Source: Candidatus Bipolaricaulota bacterium
Lineage (GTDB): Bacteria; Bipolaricaulota; Bipolaricaulia; RBG-16-55-9; DRXL01
Assembly (NCBI GenBank): GCA_026414955.1
Contig: JAOAIA010000016.1
Coordinates: 1 to 22,626, forward strand
Reading direction: 5' to 3'
DNA length: 22,626 nt
Part shown: positions 6,986-13,028 of the stretch, one piece after another
How positions within the stretch are numbered: the stretch's first letter is position 1
How the letters are laid out: each line of letters begins with the position of its first letter
Position numbers and translations under genes: made by a program
Notes under the pieces: generated by a model
Database searches by the model: none
The model's input: the letters and a program-made list of their open reading frames with translations, nothing else
What the model was told of the DNA's origin: nothing

Positions 6986-7299
6986 GGTGGCTCTCCCTTA
7001 ATGGACTCTAATTCGTGGAGCTTCTCTCTGATCCAACTACGGATGAGCGTCGTATATCCCAACCCCCGCGCTGCAGCCAGTCGCTTCAATTGCTTGAGTT
7101 CTTCCTCAGCAATCCGCACGGACACAGTTTTTCCCACCGAGCGCTTGAAGGAGACTTGTTCTGTCACGTCTTCCATTTGATCCCAATAATCGGCGGAATC
7201 ATGTGTCTCCCAGAAATTGGCGATCTCTTCCAAGCTCATCTTCTCAAAATCAGGGAGTTTTTTCTTGCGAGGAAGCTGTGCTCTTGTCAATGCTTTCAT
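6982..7299 (-). CDS. CopG-family antitoxin (BrnA-like)
   Basis: A 105-residue protein. The N-terminal half has the signature LPDFEKMSLEEIANFWETHD SADYWDQ that typifies CopG/BrnA antitoxins of type II modules. The C-terminal half is a ribbon-helix-helix DNA-binding domain: KTVSVRIAEEELKQLKRLAAARGLGYTTLIRSWI. It should bind the adjacent toxin and repress the shared promoter. It overlaps the toxin gene by 4 bases upstream and glnS by 4 bases downstream (ATGA at both), so all three are probably translated from one mRNA. Gene order is toxin first and antitoxin second, as in brnTA. The family call is strong; neutralisation of the toxin is inferred from family and context. Confidence 0.85.
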   Translation of the reverse strand: MKALTRAQLPRKKKLPDFEKMSLEEIANFWETHDSADYWDQMEDVTEQVSFKRSVGKTVSVRIAEEELKQLKRLAAARGLGYTTLIRSWIREKLHELESIKGEPP

Positions 7300-7577
7300 T
7301 GGTCTGTCTCCCTTCTGTAGAGACGACGCTCTGTTTGAGTCATATCGCGCGCGGTTACAACCTGGGCCCGTCCCTGGCCAACTGGCAAAAGAACCACAAA
7401 CAGATAGCGACCGGTAGTGCTCCGACCGTAAGCATAATAGAGCCTACCTGAGCGCCGAATGTGCAGAGGAGTCTCACTTTCAAAGAACACTTCTTCCACC
7501 TCTTGCCGGCGGAGCCGGTGCTTGCGAGCGATCTTCTCCACCGTTCTTGGTGTCCAGACCAGCTTCTCAATCTCCAC
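7296..7577 (-). CDS. BrnT-family toxin (COG2929), putative RNase
   Basis: A 93-residue protein matching the BrnT/DUF497 pattern: a WTPRTVEKIARKH start, RQEVEEVFFES, then YYAYGRSTTGRYLFVVLL and the conserved ending VVTARDMTQTERRLYRR. BrnT proteins have a RelE-like fold and cleave RNA. The start is GTG 7577; an in-frame stop lies just upstream and there is no Shine-Dalgarno sequence, but a promoter ends 16 bases upstream. It is the first gene of the operon that continues into glnS and the folate genes. Toxicity is inferred from the family. Confidence 0.82.
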   Translation of the reverse strand: MEIEKLVWTPRTVEKIARKHRLRRQEVEEVFFESETPLHIRRSGRLYYAYGRSTTGRYLFVVLLPVGQGRAQVVTARDMTQTERRLYRRETDQ

Positions 7578-7593
7578 ATAGCATCAAGGAGAG

Positions 7594-7622
7594 ATCGTAA
7601 CACAAAGTGATACAGTTATCAA
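7594..7622 (-). promoter_or_regulatory. Promoter of the toxin-antitoxin-glnS operon
   Basis: On the minus strand TTGATA (7622-7617) is followed by a 17-base spacer and TACGAT (7599-7594), with the GTG start of the toxin 16 bases beyond the -10 box. The leader would be about 9-10 bases and lacks a Shine-Dalgarno sequence. The CopG antitoxin would be expected to bind here, but I see no clear operator repeat. Confidence 0.5.
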
Positions 7623-7633
7623 GAAAAGGGTCA

Positions 7634-7891
7634 TTAGATAGCTAAAAGCAGAATTTGCGCGATAAAAGCAAAGACGAAGCCTACCCCAACTACACGCAGT
7701 CCGAAACGTACCTTCTGGGAATGAACAATATTATAAAGCTCAGCTTCAAGATGAGCTACGACGTCTACATACTGACCTTCAGCATTAGCTACCGTATCGT
7801 AAGTCATATTTATAAGCTTTCCACTTTGATGCACTTGTTTAGTAATACCTGGCAAGGCTACTTTTACCTTGAGATCTAGGTGCACTTGCAA
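7634..7891 (-). CDS. Small protein with C-terminal membrane segment, unknown function
   Basis: An 85-residue ORF that I do not recognise. It starts at TTG 7891, with AGGAA 6 bases upstream (7902-7898); an in-frame stop lies just above, so no earlier start is possible in this frame. The middle is soluble (THR/ASN/GLU-containing, with MTYDTVANAEGQYVDVVAHL), and the C-terminus is a clear membrane segment, RVVGVGFVFAFIAQILLLAI. The region is visibly more AT-rich than its neighbours. Its N-terminal part overlaps out of frame with another small membrane ORF (7839-7964). The two may be halves of one frameshifted protein with a membrane segment at each end. Confidence 0.45.
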   Translation of the reverse strand: MQVHLDLKVKVALPGITKQVHQSGKLINMTYDTVANAEGQYVDVVAHLEAELYNIVHSQKVRFGLRVVGVGFVFAFIAQILLLAI

Positions 7892-7964
7892 TAAGTGTTC
7901 CTACAAAACTTATTACAAGAGCAAGCATGTTCAATAACGCAATAAACTGATCCATAAAGGTCAT
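7839..7964 (-). CDS. Small hydrophobic peptide or 5' part of a frameshifted gene
   Basis: A 41-residue ORF from ATG 7964 to TAA 7839. Residues 7-28 (FIALLNMLALVISFVGTLIA) form one strong membrane segment, followed by a short polar tail. It overlaps the 7634-7891 ORF in a different frame by about 50 bases. Moving to that frame needs a +1 shift, which would give one protein of about 110 residues with membrane segments at both ends. No promoter or strong ribosome site was identified. Either two overlapping genes or a broken one; the sequence alone does not decide. Confidence 0.4.
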   Translation of the reverse strand: MTFMDQFIALLNMLALVISFVGTLIASAPRSQGKSSLARYY

Positions 7965-8007
7965 CTCTATCTCTTATCTTGGCTTTGTAGAAACCCTTGA
8001 GCTAGGA

Positions 8008-8039
8008 GGGATCACCGTCGAGAATGAGACGGTGATCCC
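8008..8039. repeat. Perfect 12-bp inverted repeat (hairpin)
   Basis: GGGATCACCGTC (8008-8019) and GACGGTGATCCC (8028-8039) pair perfectly around an 8-base loop. An outer pair GGAGGGAT (8005-8012) and ATCCCTCC (8049-8056) could compete with it. No T-tract follows on either strand. It lies directly upstream of the transposase remnant, so it may be the left end of the decayed insertion sequence. Confidence 0.55.
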
Positions 8040-8089
8040 CGATGAAGCATCCCTCCCAGTTTTACTAGTTTACCCAAGTCTGCCTGCAG

Positions 8090-8420
8090 CAAGCAAGCCA
8101 GCACGTCAAGCCCTACCGCTCGAAGTTCTCCAAGCGCACCTTCACCCAGCCACCACGGGTGGTGCTCTAGTGCTTGAAGATCAAGCTGGGAGTCACCTAC
8201 CGCGAGCTGGAGGAGCATCTTCGCGAGATGCCCCGAGAGGCTTTAGGCTGGATGCCACCGGCTGGGATCGTTCCTATGCCAGCCGCTCCTACAACCCGTA
8301 AGCATGACCCCCAGATCACCGAGCGGAACCTGAAGCGGTTCGAGGTGCTGGTGGCGAACAAGGGCTACCGGGCACATCGCAACAGGCTCACAGCTTGGGG
8401 AAAGCGACCGTTGATGCTGA
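8090..8420 (+). pseudogene. Decayed DDE transposase remnant (IS5/IS4-like)
   Basis: Transposase-like pieces occur in changing frames: KPYRSKFSKRTFTQP leads to an in-frame TAG at 8168, then CLKIKLGVTYRELEEHLREMP in the same frame. Next, in another frame, comes LDATGWDRSYASRSYNP, which resembles the first catalytic aspartate region of IS5-type transposases. A third piece, ITERNLKRFEVLVANKGYRAHRNRL, resembles the (A)DKGY region. The middle part normally present is missing, so there has been a deletion as well as a nonsense mutation and frameshifts. No intact copy or clear terminal repeats are seen. The stretch 8421-8549 holds nothing recognisable before the proS stop. Confidence 0.7.
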
Positions 8421-8549
8421 CCCCCGTTTCACCCGCTCCCAGTCCACCAAAAGCTTATCTTAACAGCACCGGGACCTCTGTCCTCTCGACTACTCCTGGC
8501 CACTAGGGTTCAGGAAGTAGCGATGACCTCAAACGCGATCAGGAGCGAG

Positions 8550-10181
8550 CTACCACCCACGCTCTGCTTTCAAGGTGTGTACGAGAGCCTCAAGCCCTTG
8601 GGCGTAAGAAAGCTCGCGCTTGGCCCCGTCGCGACGCCGCTTCAGCTCGATTGTTTTATTCGTAATGCTGCGCGAGCCGATGACTATACGATAGGGAACC
8701 CCGATGAGATCGGCGTCATTAAACTTCACCCCGGCGCTCTCCGAGCGATCATCGTAGAGCACTTCCAAGCCCGCAACGCGCAAGAGCGCGTAGAGCTTCT
8801 CAGCTAATTCAGTCTGCTCAGTTCGATCCGTGTTGAGCACAAGCAGGGCGATGTGAAACGGCGCGATCTCTTCTGGCCAGATGATGCCCTGCTCGTCGTG
8901 ATGGGCTTCGACAACGGCGGCCATCAGCCGTTCAATGCCGATCCCGTAACAGCCCATGACGAGTAGCTTTTCGCTTGCGTCTTGGGTGAGAATCTTTGCG
9001 CCCATCGCTTCGCTGTAGCGCGTGCCTAGCTTGAAGATATGCCCCAGCTCGATGGCGTTCTTAAGAATCAATGGACTTTGGCAATTCGGGCAGGGATCGC
9101 CCTCGCGGACAAGTGCGATGTCGGCGACTACATCAGCGATGAAGTCGCGCCCATAGTTGACGTTTCTCAAGTGAAAGCCCTCTTTGTTCGCACCGGAGAC
9201 GAGATTTCTCTCGTGAACGATAGAGTCGTCAACGACAATCTTGACGGCGCTCTGTCTGGACAAGCCCACAGGGGATGCGTAGCCCGGAACGGCACCGATG
9301 GAGCGAATTTCAGCTCCAGTAGCTGGGCGCAGCGTGCGCGCGCCGACAGTATTAGCGAGCTTAGTCTCGCTGACCTCTAGATCGCCGCGAATGAGCGCGA
9401 AGACAAAGTCTCTCTCGTCAGCGATAGAGAAGACCGCTTTCGCTGTGCGCTCCGGCGTGATCTTGAGAAACTCTGCGAGAGCCTGAATGCTCTCGCATCC
9501 TGGTGTAGCAACTTCTTCGAGGGGGAGCATCGGCTCCGTCGGGTTGACTGAGGCTTTGAATATCTGTGCGATCTCGCGGTTCGCTGCGTAGCGACACTGC
9601 TCACACAGAGCGACTTGGTCTTCCCCAGCGTCGCTGAGCAGCATAAATTCGTGAGAGTCTTTTCCGCCGATCAGCCCTGGATCGCCCTGAACGATGACGG
9701 GCTCAAGCCCGCACCGCCGAAAGATCTTTTCGTACGCTTGGCGAATCTTCGGGTAGAACGCGTCCAAATCGTCTTCGGAGCTATGGAAGCTGTAGGCGTC
9801 TTTCATGGTGAACTCGCGGACTCGAATCAGCCCGCCGCGCGGGCGCGGCTCGTCGCGAAATTTTGTCTGAATCTGATAGAGCACCAACGGGACTTGACGG
9901 TACGATCTGATCTCCCGACGTACGAGATCCGTGACGGCTTCTTCGTGCGGCGTCGCCACGCCAACGGGCAGAGAAATCTCTTGGCCACCGATGGCGTCCA
10001 TCTCTTCTCTAATAATTTTTTCGATCTTGAGCCGGACTTTTTGTCCCAATGGGAGCAATGTATAAATGCCCGCTGCCAGGGGGCGAATGAACCCAGCGCG
10101 AATCAGGAGCTTATGACTGATAAGCCCTGCGTCTTTTGGAGCGTCGCGCAGCGTCGGGATGAGCATTCGTGAGAAGCGCAT
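8550..10181 (-). CDS. proS: Prolyl-tRNA synthetase (bacterial type with editing insertion)
   Basis: A 543-residue class II synthetase that charges tRNA-Pro. It shows the motif 1 region LLPLGQKVRLKIEKIIREEM, motif 2 in TKFRDEPRPRGGLIRVREF, the MKDAYSFH segment, and motif 3 in GCYGIGIERLMAAVVE. A long insertion between motifs 2 and 3 is the INS editing domain of bacterial-type ProRS. The C-terminal anticodon-binding domain includes GLEVLYDDRSESAGVKFNDADLIG. I placed the start at ATG 10181 (MRFSRMLIPTLRD). The frame is open upstream to TTG 10241, but that part overlaps the preceding gene and is not family-like. The start lies 5 bases after the preceding stop, and no clear Shine-Dalgarno sequence is seen. 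It ends the miaB operon. Confidence 0.95.
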   Translation of the reverse strand: MRFSRMLIPTLRDAPKDAGLISHKLLIRAGFIRPLAAGIYTLLPLGQKVRLKIEKIIREEMDAIGGQEISLPVGVATPHEEAVTDLVRREIRSYRQVPLVLYQIQTKFRDEPRPRGGLIRVREFTMKDAYSFHSSEDDLDAFYPKIRQAYEKIFRRCGLEPVIVQGDPGLIGGKDSHEFMLLSDAGEDQVALCEQCRYAANREIAQIFKASVNPTEPMLPLEEVATPGCESIQALAEFLKITPERTAKAVFSIADERDFVFALIRGDLEVSETKLANTVGARTLRPATGAEIRSIGAVPGYASPVGLSRQSAVKIVVDDSIVHERNLVSGANKEGFHLRNVNYGRDFIADVVADIALVREGDPCPNCQSPLILKNAIELGHIFKLGTRYSEAMGAKILTQDASEKLLVMGCYGIGIERLMAAVVEAHHDEQGIIWPEEIAPFHIALLVLNTDRTEQTELAEKLYALLRVAGLEVLYDDRSESAGVKFNDADLIGVPYRIVIGSRSITNKTIELKRRRDGAKRELSYAQGLEALVHTLKAERGW

Positions 10182-10185
10182 ACGC

Positions 10186-10542
10186 TCACGGAGGAGAGGC
10201 TCGACGCGCGAAGCGCCGCAAGCTCCGCCACGTCTGCGCAAACGATTTGTTCTGTAAGAGCCTCCGCATGAGCCAACTGTGCTGCAGACGTCTCAACGCA
10301 ACCCGCTTCTGCGGCACATCCATCACCAACAGCCCCACCAGCAAGAAGACAAACCCCGGCATGACCGGCAAGATCGAGCCGAGCACGCCCAAGATGAAGA
10401 AGATCGTGGCGATCCCGTTGCGCACCACACCGCGCACCGATAAGGGCATCAGCCCCCACAGGCGCTTGAGCATCAGCACCGACGCGAGAAACGAGAGCGT
10501 CCCGATCAGCGCATTGAAGAGCGTCCAGAGAAATTGGACCAT
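10186..10542 (-). CDS. Small integral membrane protein (DUF454/PGPGW-like)
   Basis: A 118-residue protein with hydrophobic segments near residues 2-24, 40-58 and 60-75. The central GVLGSILPVMPGFVFLLVGLLV motif resembles both the DUF454 (YbaN) and PGPGW families of small inner-membrane proteins, neither with a known biochemical role. The C-terminal 40 residues are strongly basic (many Arg and Lys) and probably face the cytoplasm. It lies between ispG and proS in one operon. The gap to ispG is filled by a palindromic repeat. Family assignment is tentative. Confidence 0.7.
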   Translation of the reverse strand: MVQFLWTLFNALIGTLSFLASVLMLKRLWGLMPLSVRGVVRNGIATIFFILGVLGSILPVMPGFVFLLVGLLVMDVPQKRVALRRLQHSWLMRRLLQNKSFAQTWRSLRRFARRASPP

Positions 10543-10548
10543 AGAATT

Positions 10549-10605
10549 CCCCTCACCCCTTCCTCCCCTCTCCCTCTGAGGGGAGAGGGGCTGCGGGTGA
10601 GGGTG
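10549..10605 (-). repeat. Palindromic repeat, CCCTC family, copy B
   Basis: Arms CCTCACCCCTTCCTCCCCTC and its near complement flank a short CTG loop, with the core CTCTCCCT/AGGGGAGAGG. Read on the minus strand it aligns almost base for base with copy A (4754-4808). It spans the ispG 3' end and encodes the last 17 residues of IspG. Confidence 0.85.
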
Positions 10606-11665
10606 TGTATTCCATCACGACCTTGACCAGCTCGTCAACAAGCTGATCCTCCGGCACGCGCTTGTAGGGCTTGCCATCAATATAGATCGTCCCGGACTTC
10701 TCGTGCCCCACCAGCCCGATATTGGAGTGCAGTGCCTCCCCAGGTCCGTTCACGACACACCCGATCAGCGAGATCTTGATGGGCTTATCTACGCCCTCGA
10801 GGCGCTTCTGCACTTCAGCGACGATCTTCTCTAGATCTATCCCGATCCGCCCGCACGTCGGACACGACGTGTACTGAATCCCGCGCCAACGAATATGCAG
10901 CGCCGCTAAGATATCATAGGCGACTTTGACCTCGCGCACCGGATCGCCGGTGAGCGATACGCGCAGCGTGTCGCCGATCCCCTCTTCTAATAGAGTCCCG
11001 ATCCCCAGCGCCGACCGCACGATTCCCGTGTCCCCCAACCCCGCTTCTGTGACGCCCACGTGCAACGGATACGTGATCTGCTTCGCTATCAGTCTATACG
11101 ACTCGATCATCACGCGCACATCTGTAGACTTGAGCGAGACAACGATATCTGAAAAGTTATTGTCTTCCAAGATCTCGATCTCGCGCAGGGCCGCCTCGAC
11201 CATCGCTTCTGGGGTCGCGCCCTCGTATTTGACTAGGAGATCTTTGGGGAGCGACCCCGAATTGACCCCGATCCGAATGGGAATCCCCTTATCTTGAGCA
11301 GCCTTGACGATCTGCTCGATCTTAGAGCGATCCGTGATGTTCCCCGGATTGAGTCGTAGTTTGTCTACCCCTTGCTCGATGGCCTTCAGCGCTAAGCGAT
11401 GATCGAAGTGGATGTCAGCAACTAACGGGATAGTAATGCGCTTCTTGATCTCGGCGAGCTGATTGGCCGCGTCCATGTTTAAGACAGCGACGCGCACGAT
11501 CTCGCAGCCAGCTTGCTCTAATCTCTTGATCTGCCTCACGGTCGCTTCGACGTCGCGCGTGTCGGTCGTGGTCATGGACTGCACCCTGATGGGATGAGTG
11601 CCGCCCAAGATCAACGGGCCGACCCGGACTTCTTTCGCCACTCGACGCTGAATCGGAGAGATCAT
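10553..11665 (-). CDS. ispG: 4-hydroxy-3-methylbut-2-enyl diphosphate synthase (IspG/GcpE)
   Basis: A 370-residue [4Fe-4S] enzyme of the MEP isoprenoid pathway that reduces MEcPP to HMBPP. The N-terminal TIM barrel includes GGTHPIRVQSMTTTDT, LVADIHFDHRLAL, DKLRLNPGNI and GVTEAGLGDTGIVRSALGIG. The C-terminal cluster domain has C268 and C271 in TSCPTCGRIGIDL, and C303 with the catalytic glutamate in GCVVNGPGEA. This is the short bacterial form without the extra middle domain. Its last 17 residues (SPAAPLPSEGEGRKG) are encoded by a palindromic repeat and are absent from typical IspG. The start ATG 11665 overlaps the CBS-gene stop as ATGA. IspG here indicates MEP-pathway isoprenoid synthesis. Confidence 0.96.
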   Translation of the reverse strand: MISPIQRRVAKEVRVGPLILGGTHPIRVQSMTTTDTRDVEATVRQIKRLEQAGCEIVRVAVLNMDAANQLAEIKKRITIPLVADIHFDHRLALKAIEQGVDKLRLNPGNITDRSKIEQIVKAAQDKGIPIRIGVNSGSLPKDLLVKYEGATPEAMVEAALREIEILEDNNFSDIVVSLKSTDVRVMIESYRLIAKQITYPLHVGVTEAGLGDTGIVRSALGIGTLLEEGIGDTLRVSLTGDPVREVKVAYDILAALHIRWRGIQYTSCPTCGRIGIDLEKIVAEVQKRLEGVDKPIKISLIGCVVNGPGEALHSNIGLVGHEKSGTIYIDGKPYKRVPEDQLVDELVKVVMEYTPSPAAPLPSEGEGRKG

Positions 11666-12087
11666 AGCAGGTCTTTCAATAAATCAATGCGCCGCAGCAT
11701 CCCCACGAGGATGCCGTCTTTGTTGACGACCGGCAGCACCTTAACGTTTTTTCGAATCATCAGGTCCGCAGCCGTGAGATCGTCTTCGTCCTCTTCGATC
11801 TTAATCACTTCTGGAGTCATGTAGAACTCAATGTGGTCGTTCTCAATCTCGCGCAGCTTCTGCGACAAGTGATTCATATCTGTAATGCCGTAGAGCACCT
11901 CAAAGTAGCCGGGCAGTGCCCCTTCGATGATATCGCGCTCTGAGATAATTCCTACAATACGGCCCTCGTCGTTGACCACGGGGACGCTGCTCAGGCCGCT
12001 CTGATGAAAGAGTTCGATCAGCTCGCGCACGGTCATCGTCAACTCGGCGGCCGTCAGGTCTTTGGTCATGATCTCTTTGACTTTCAT
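11662..12087 (-). CDS. Tandem CBS-domain protein
   Basis: A 141-residue protein made almost entirely of two CBS motifs. The first is MKVKEIMTKDLTAAELTMT with SGLSSVPVVNDEGRIVGIIS and ERDIIEG; the second is FYMTPEVIKIEEDEDDLTAA with VKVLPVVNKDGILVGMLR and RIDLLKDL. Such pairs bind adenine nucleotides (AMP, ATP, SAM) and regulate a partner protein or act alone as sensors. No catalytic or membrane domain is attached. I chose ATG 12087 because it starts at the first CBS domain and overlaps the upstream kinase stop as ATGA; the frame extends to 12168 but the extra residues look unlike protein. It may sense energy state for the kinase or IspG; this is inference. Confidence 0.9.
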   Translation of the reverse strand: MKVKEIMTKDLTAAELTMTVRELIELFHQSGLSSVPVVNDEGRIVGIISERDIIEGALPGYFEVLYGITDMNHLSQKLREIENDHIEFYMTPEVIKIEEDEDDLTAADLMIRKNVKVLPVVNKDGILVGMLRRIDLLKDLL

Positions 12088-13028
12088 AGCTGTTCTATGT
12101 GAATCTTCGGGAGCACGCGCTCGATGGCCGCGCGGTCGGTGATGACCAGCTCTTCGCTCTCCGCACACGCTGTGGCCGCGGCCATGCCAAACCGCGCGGC
12201 TTCGATCACAGAAGCCCCCTGCACCGTGGCGCTCAGCATGCCAGCGATGAGCGCGTCTTCAGCTCCTAAGAGATTCTTGAACTGCACATCGCGCGCTTCC
12301 AAATCCCACGCGCCCTCGGGAGTGATCAACAGATCGTGCGTGATATGATGCGAGACCAAGATGGCCCCGATGCCGCACGCGACCCACTCCTTGCCGACAG
12401 CGAGAATCTCGTCGGGGGTCTTCAGCGAAACCCCAGCGACGTCTGTGTGCTGGCGCGTGTCGGGCTTGACCAGCCAGGGTTTTTCGGTGATCGCGTGGGC
12501 GAGGGCTTCTCCCGCAGCGTTGACGATCACGGGGACACGCCGTTGGTGCGCTATATGCGCCAGCTCCCGGTAGAACTGGACGGGCACACCTGGGGGCAAA
12601 CTCCCTCCTAGGAAGACGTAGCGTGCCCGATGGAGCGCTCGCTTGTATTGAGTAAAGAAGCGTTTGAGCGCCTCGGGAGGGACAGTTGGCCCGTGCTCCG
12701 TGATCTGAATCGGCCTTTGCTCATGGCCCTTCTCGAGGAGCGTGACGTTGGTGCGCGTCTCGCCCTCGACCCAGATAAAGCTCGTCGTGATGCCCTCGGT
12801 GCGCACGCGGCGCTCGACGGCGCGCCCCGTCTCCCCAGCGATGAACCCCATCGCGATGTTCTCTATCCCCATGCGGGCAAGAAAGATCGAGACGTTGATG
12901 CCCTTGCCCCCAGCCGTGAGGTGCGACTGAGTCGCGCGCATGAGCGGCATCTCGCCGTCGTCAAGACGGAGCCGCTCGATCCAATAGATCTTGTCAATCG
13001 CTGGGTTGGGCGTGACGGTGATGATCAT
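12084..13028 (-). CDS. PfkB-family sugar kinase (1-phosphofructokinase/tagatose-6-phosphate kinase type)
   Basis: A 314-residue ribokinase-family enzyme of the FruK/LacC branch: it opens with MIITVTPNPAIDKIYW, has GGKGINVSIFLARMG, FIAGETGRAVERRV, VFLGGSLPPGVPVQFY and the KPDTRQH segment. These fit 1-phosphofructokinase or tagatose-6-phosphate kinase. The signature that usually reads GAGD near the C-terminus is GAED here (residues 255-258), so the catalytic aspartate is kept but the anion-hole glycine is glutamate. This could lower activity or alter specificity. No PTS or transport gene is nearby, so fructose use is not shown. The ATG overlaps the miaB stop as ATGA. The substrate is not assigned. 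Confidence 0.88.
   Translation of the reverse strand: MIITVTPNPAIDKIYWIERLRLDDGEMPLMRATQSHLTAGGKGINVSIFLARMGIENIAMGFIAGETGRAVERRVRTEGITTSFIWVEGETRTNVTLLEKGHEQRPIQITEHGPTVPPEALKRFFTQYKRALHRARYVFLGGSLPPGVPVQFYRELAHIAHQRRVPVIVNAAGEALAHAITEKPWLVKPDTRQHTDVAGVSLKTPDEILAVGKEWVACGIGAILVSHHITHDLLITPEGAWDLEARDVQFKNLLGAEDALIAGMLSATVQGASVIEAARFGMAAATACAESEELVITDRAAIERVLPKIHIEQL

Noticed and set aside
6425..7180. 251-residue ORF on the plus strand opposite glnS and the antitoxin gene
   Set aside because: It is antisense to clearly conserved coding sequence on the minus strand and shows no recognisable domain.
8032..8506. Two intact-looking ORFs of 89 and 110 residues
   Set aside because: They are fragments of one decayed transposase in shifting frames; the transposase-like residues jump between the frames.
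10182..10241. N-terminal extension of proS from TTG 10241
   Set aside because: The extra 20 residues overlap the preceding gene, are Arg-rich and are not part of ProRS, while ATG 10181 gives a normal start.
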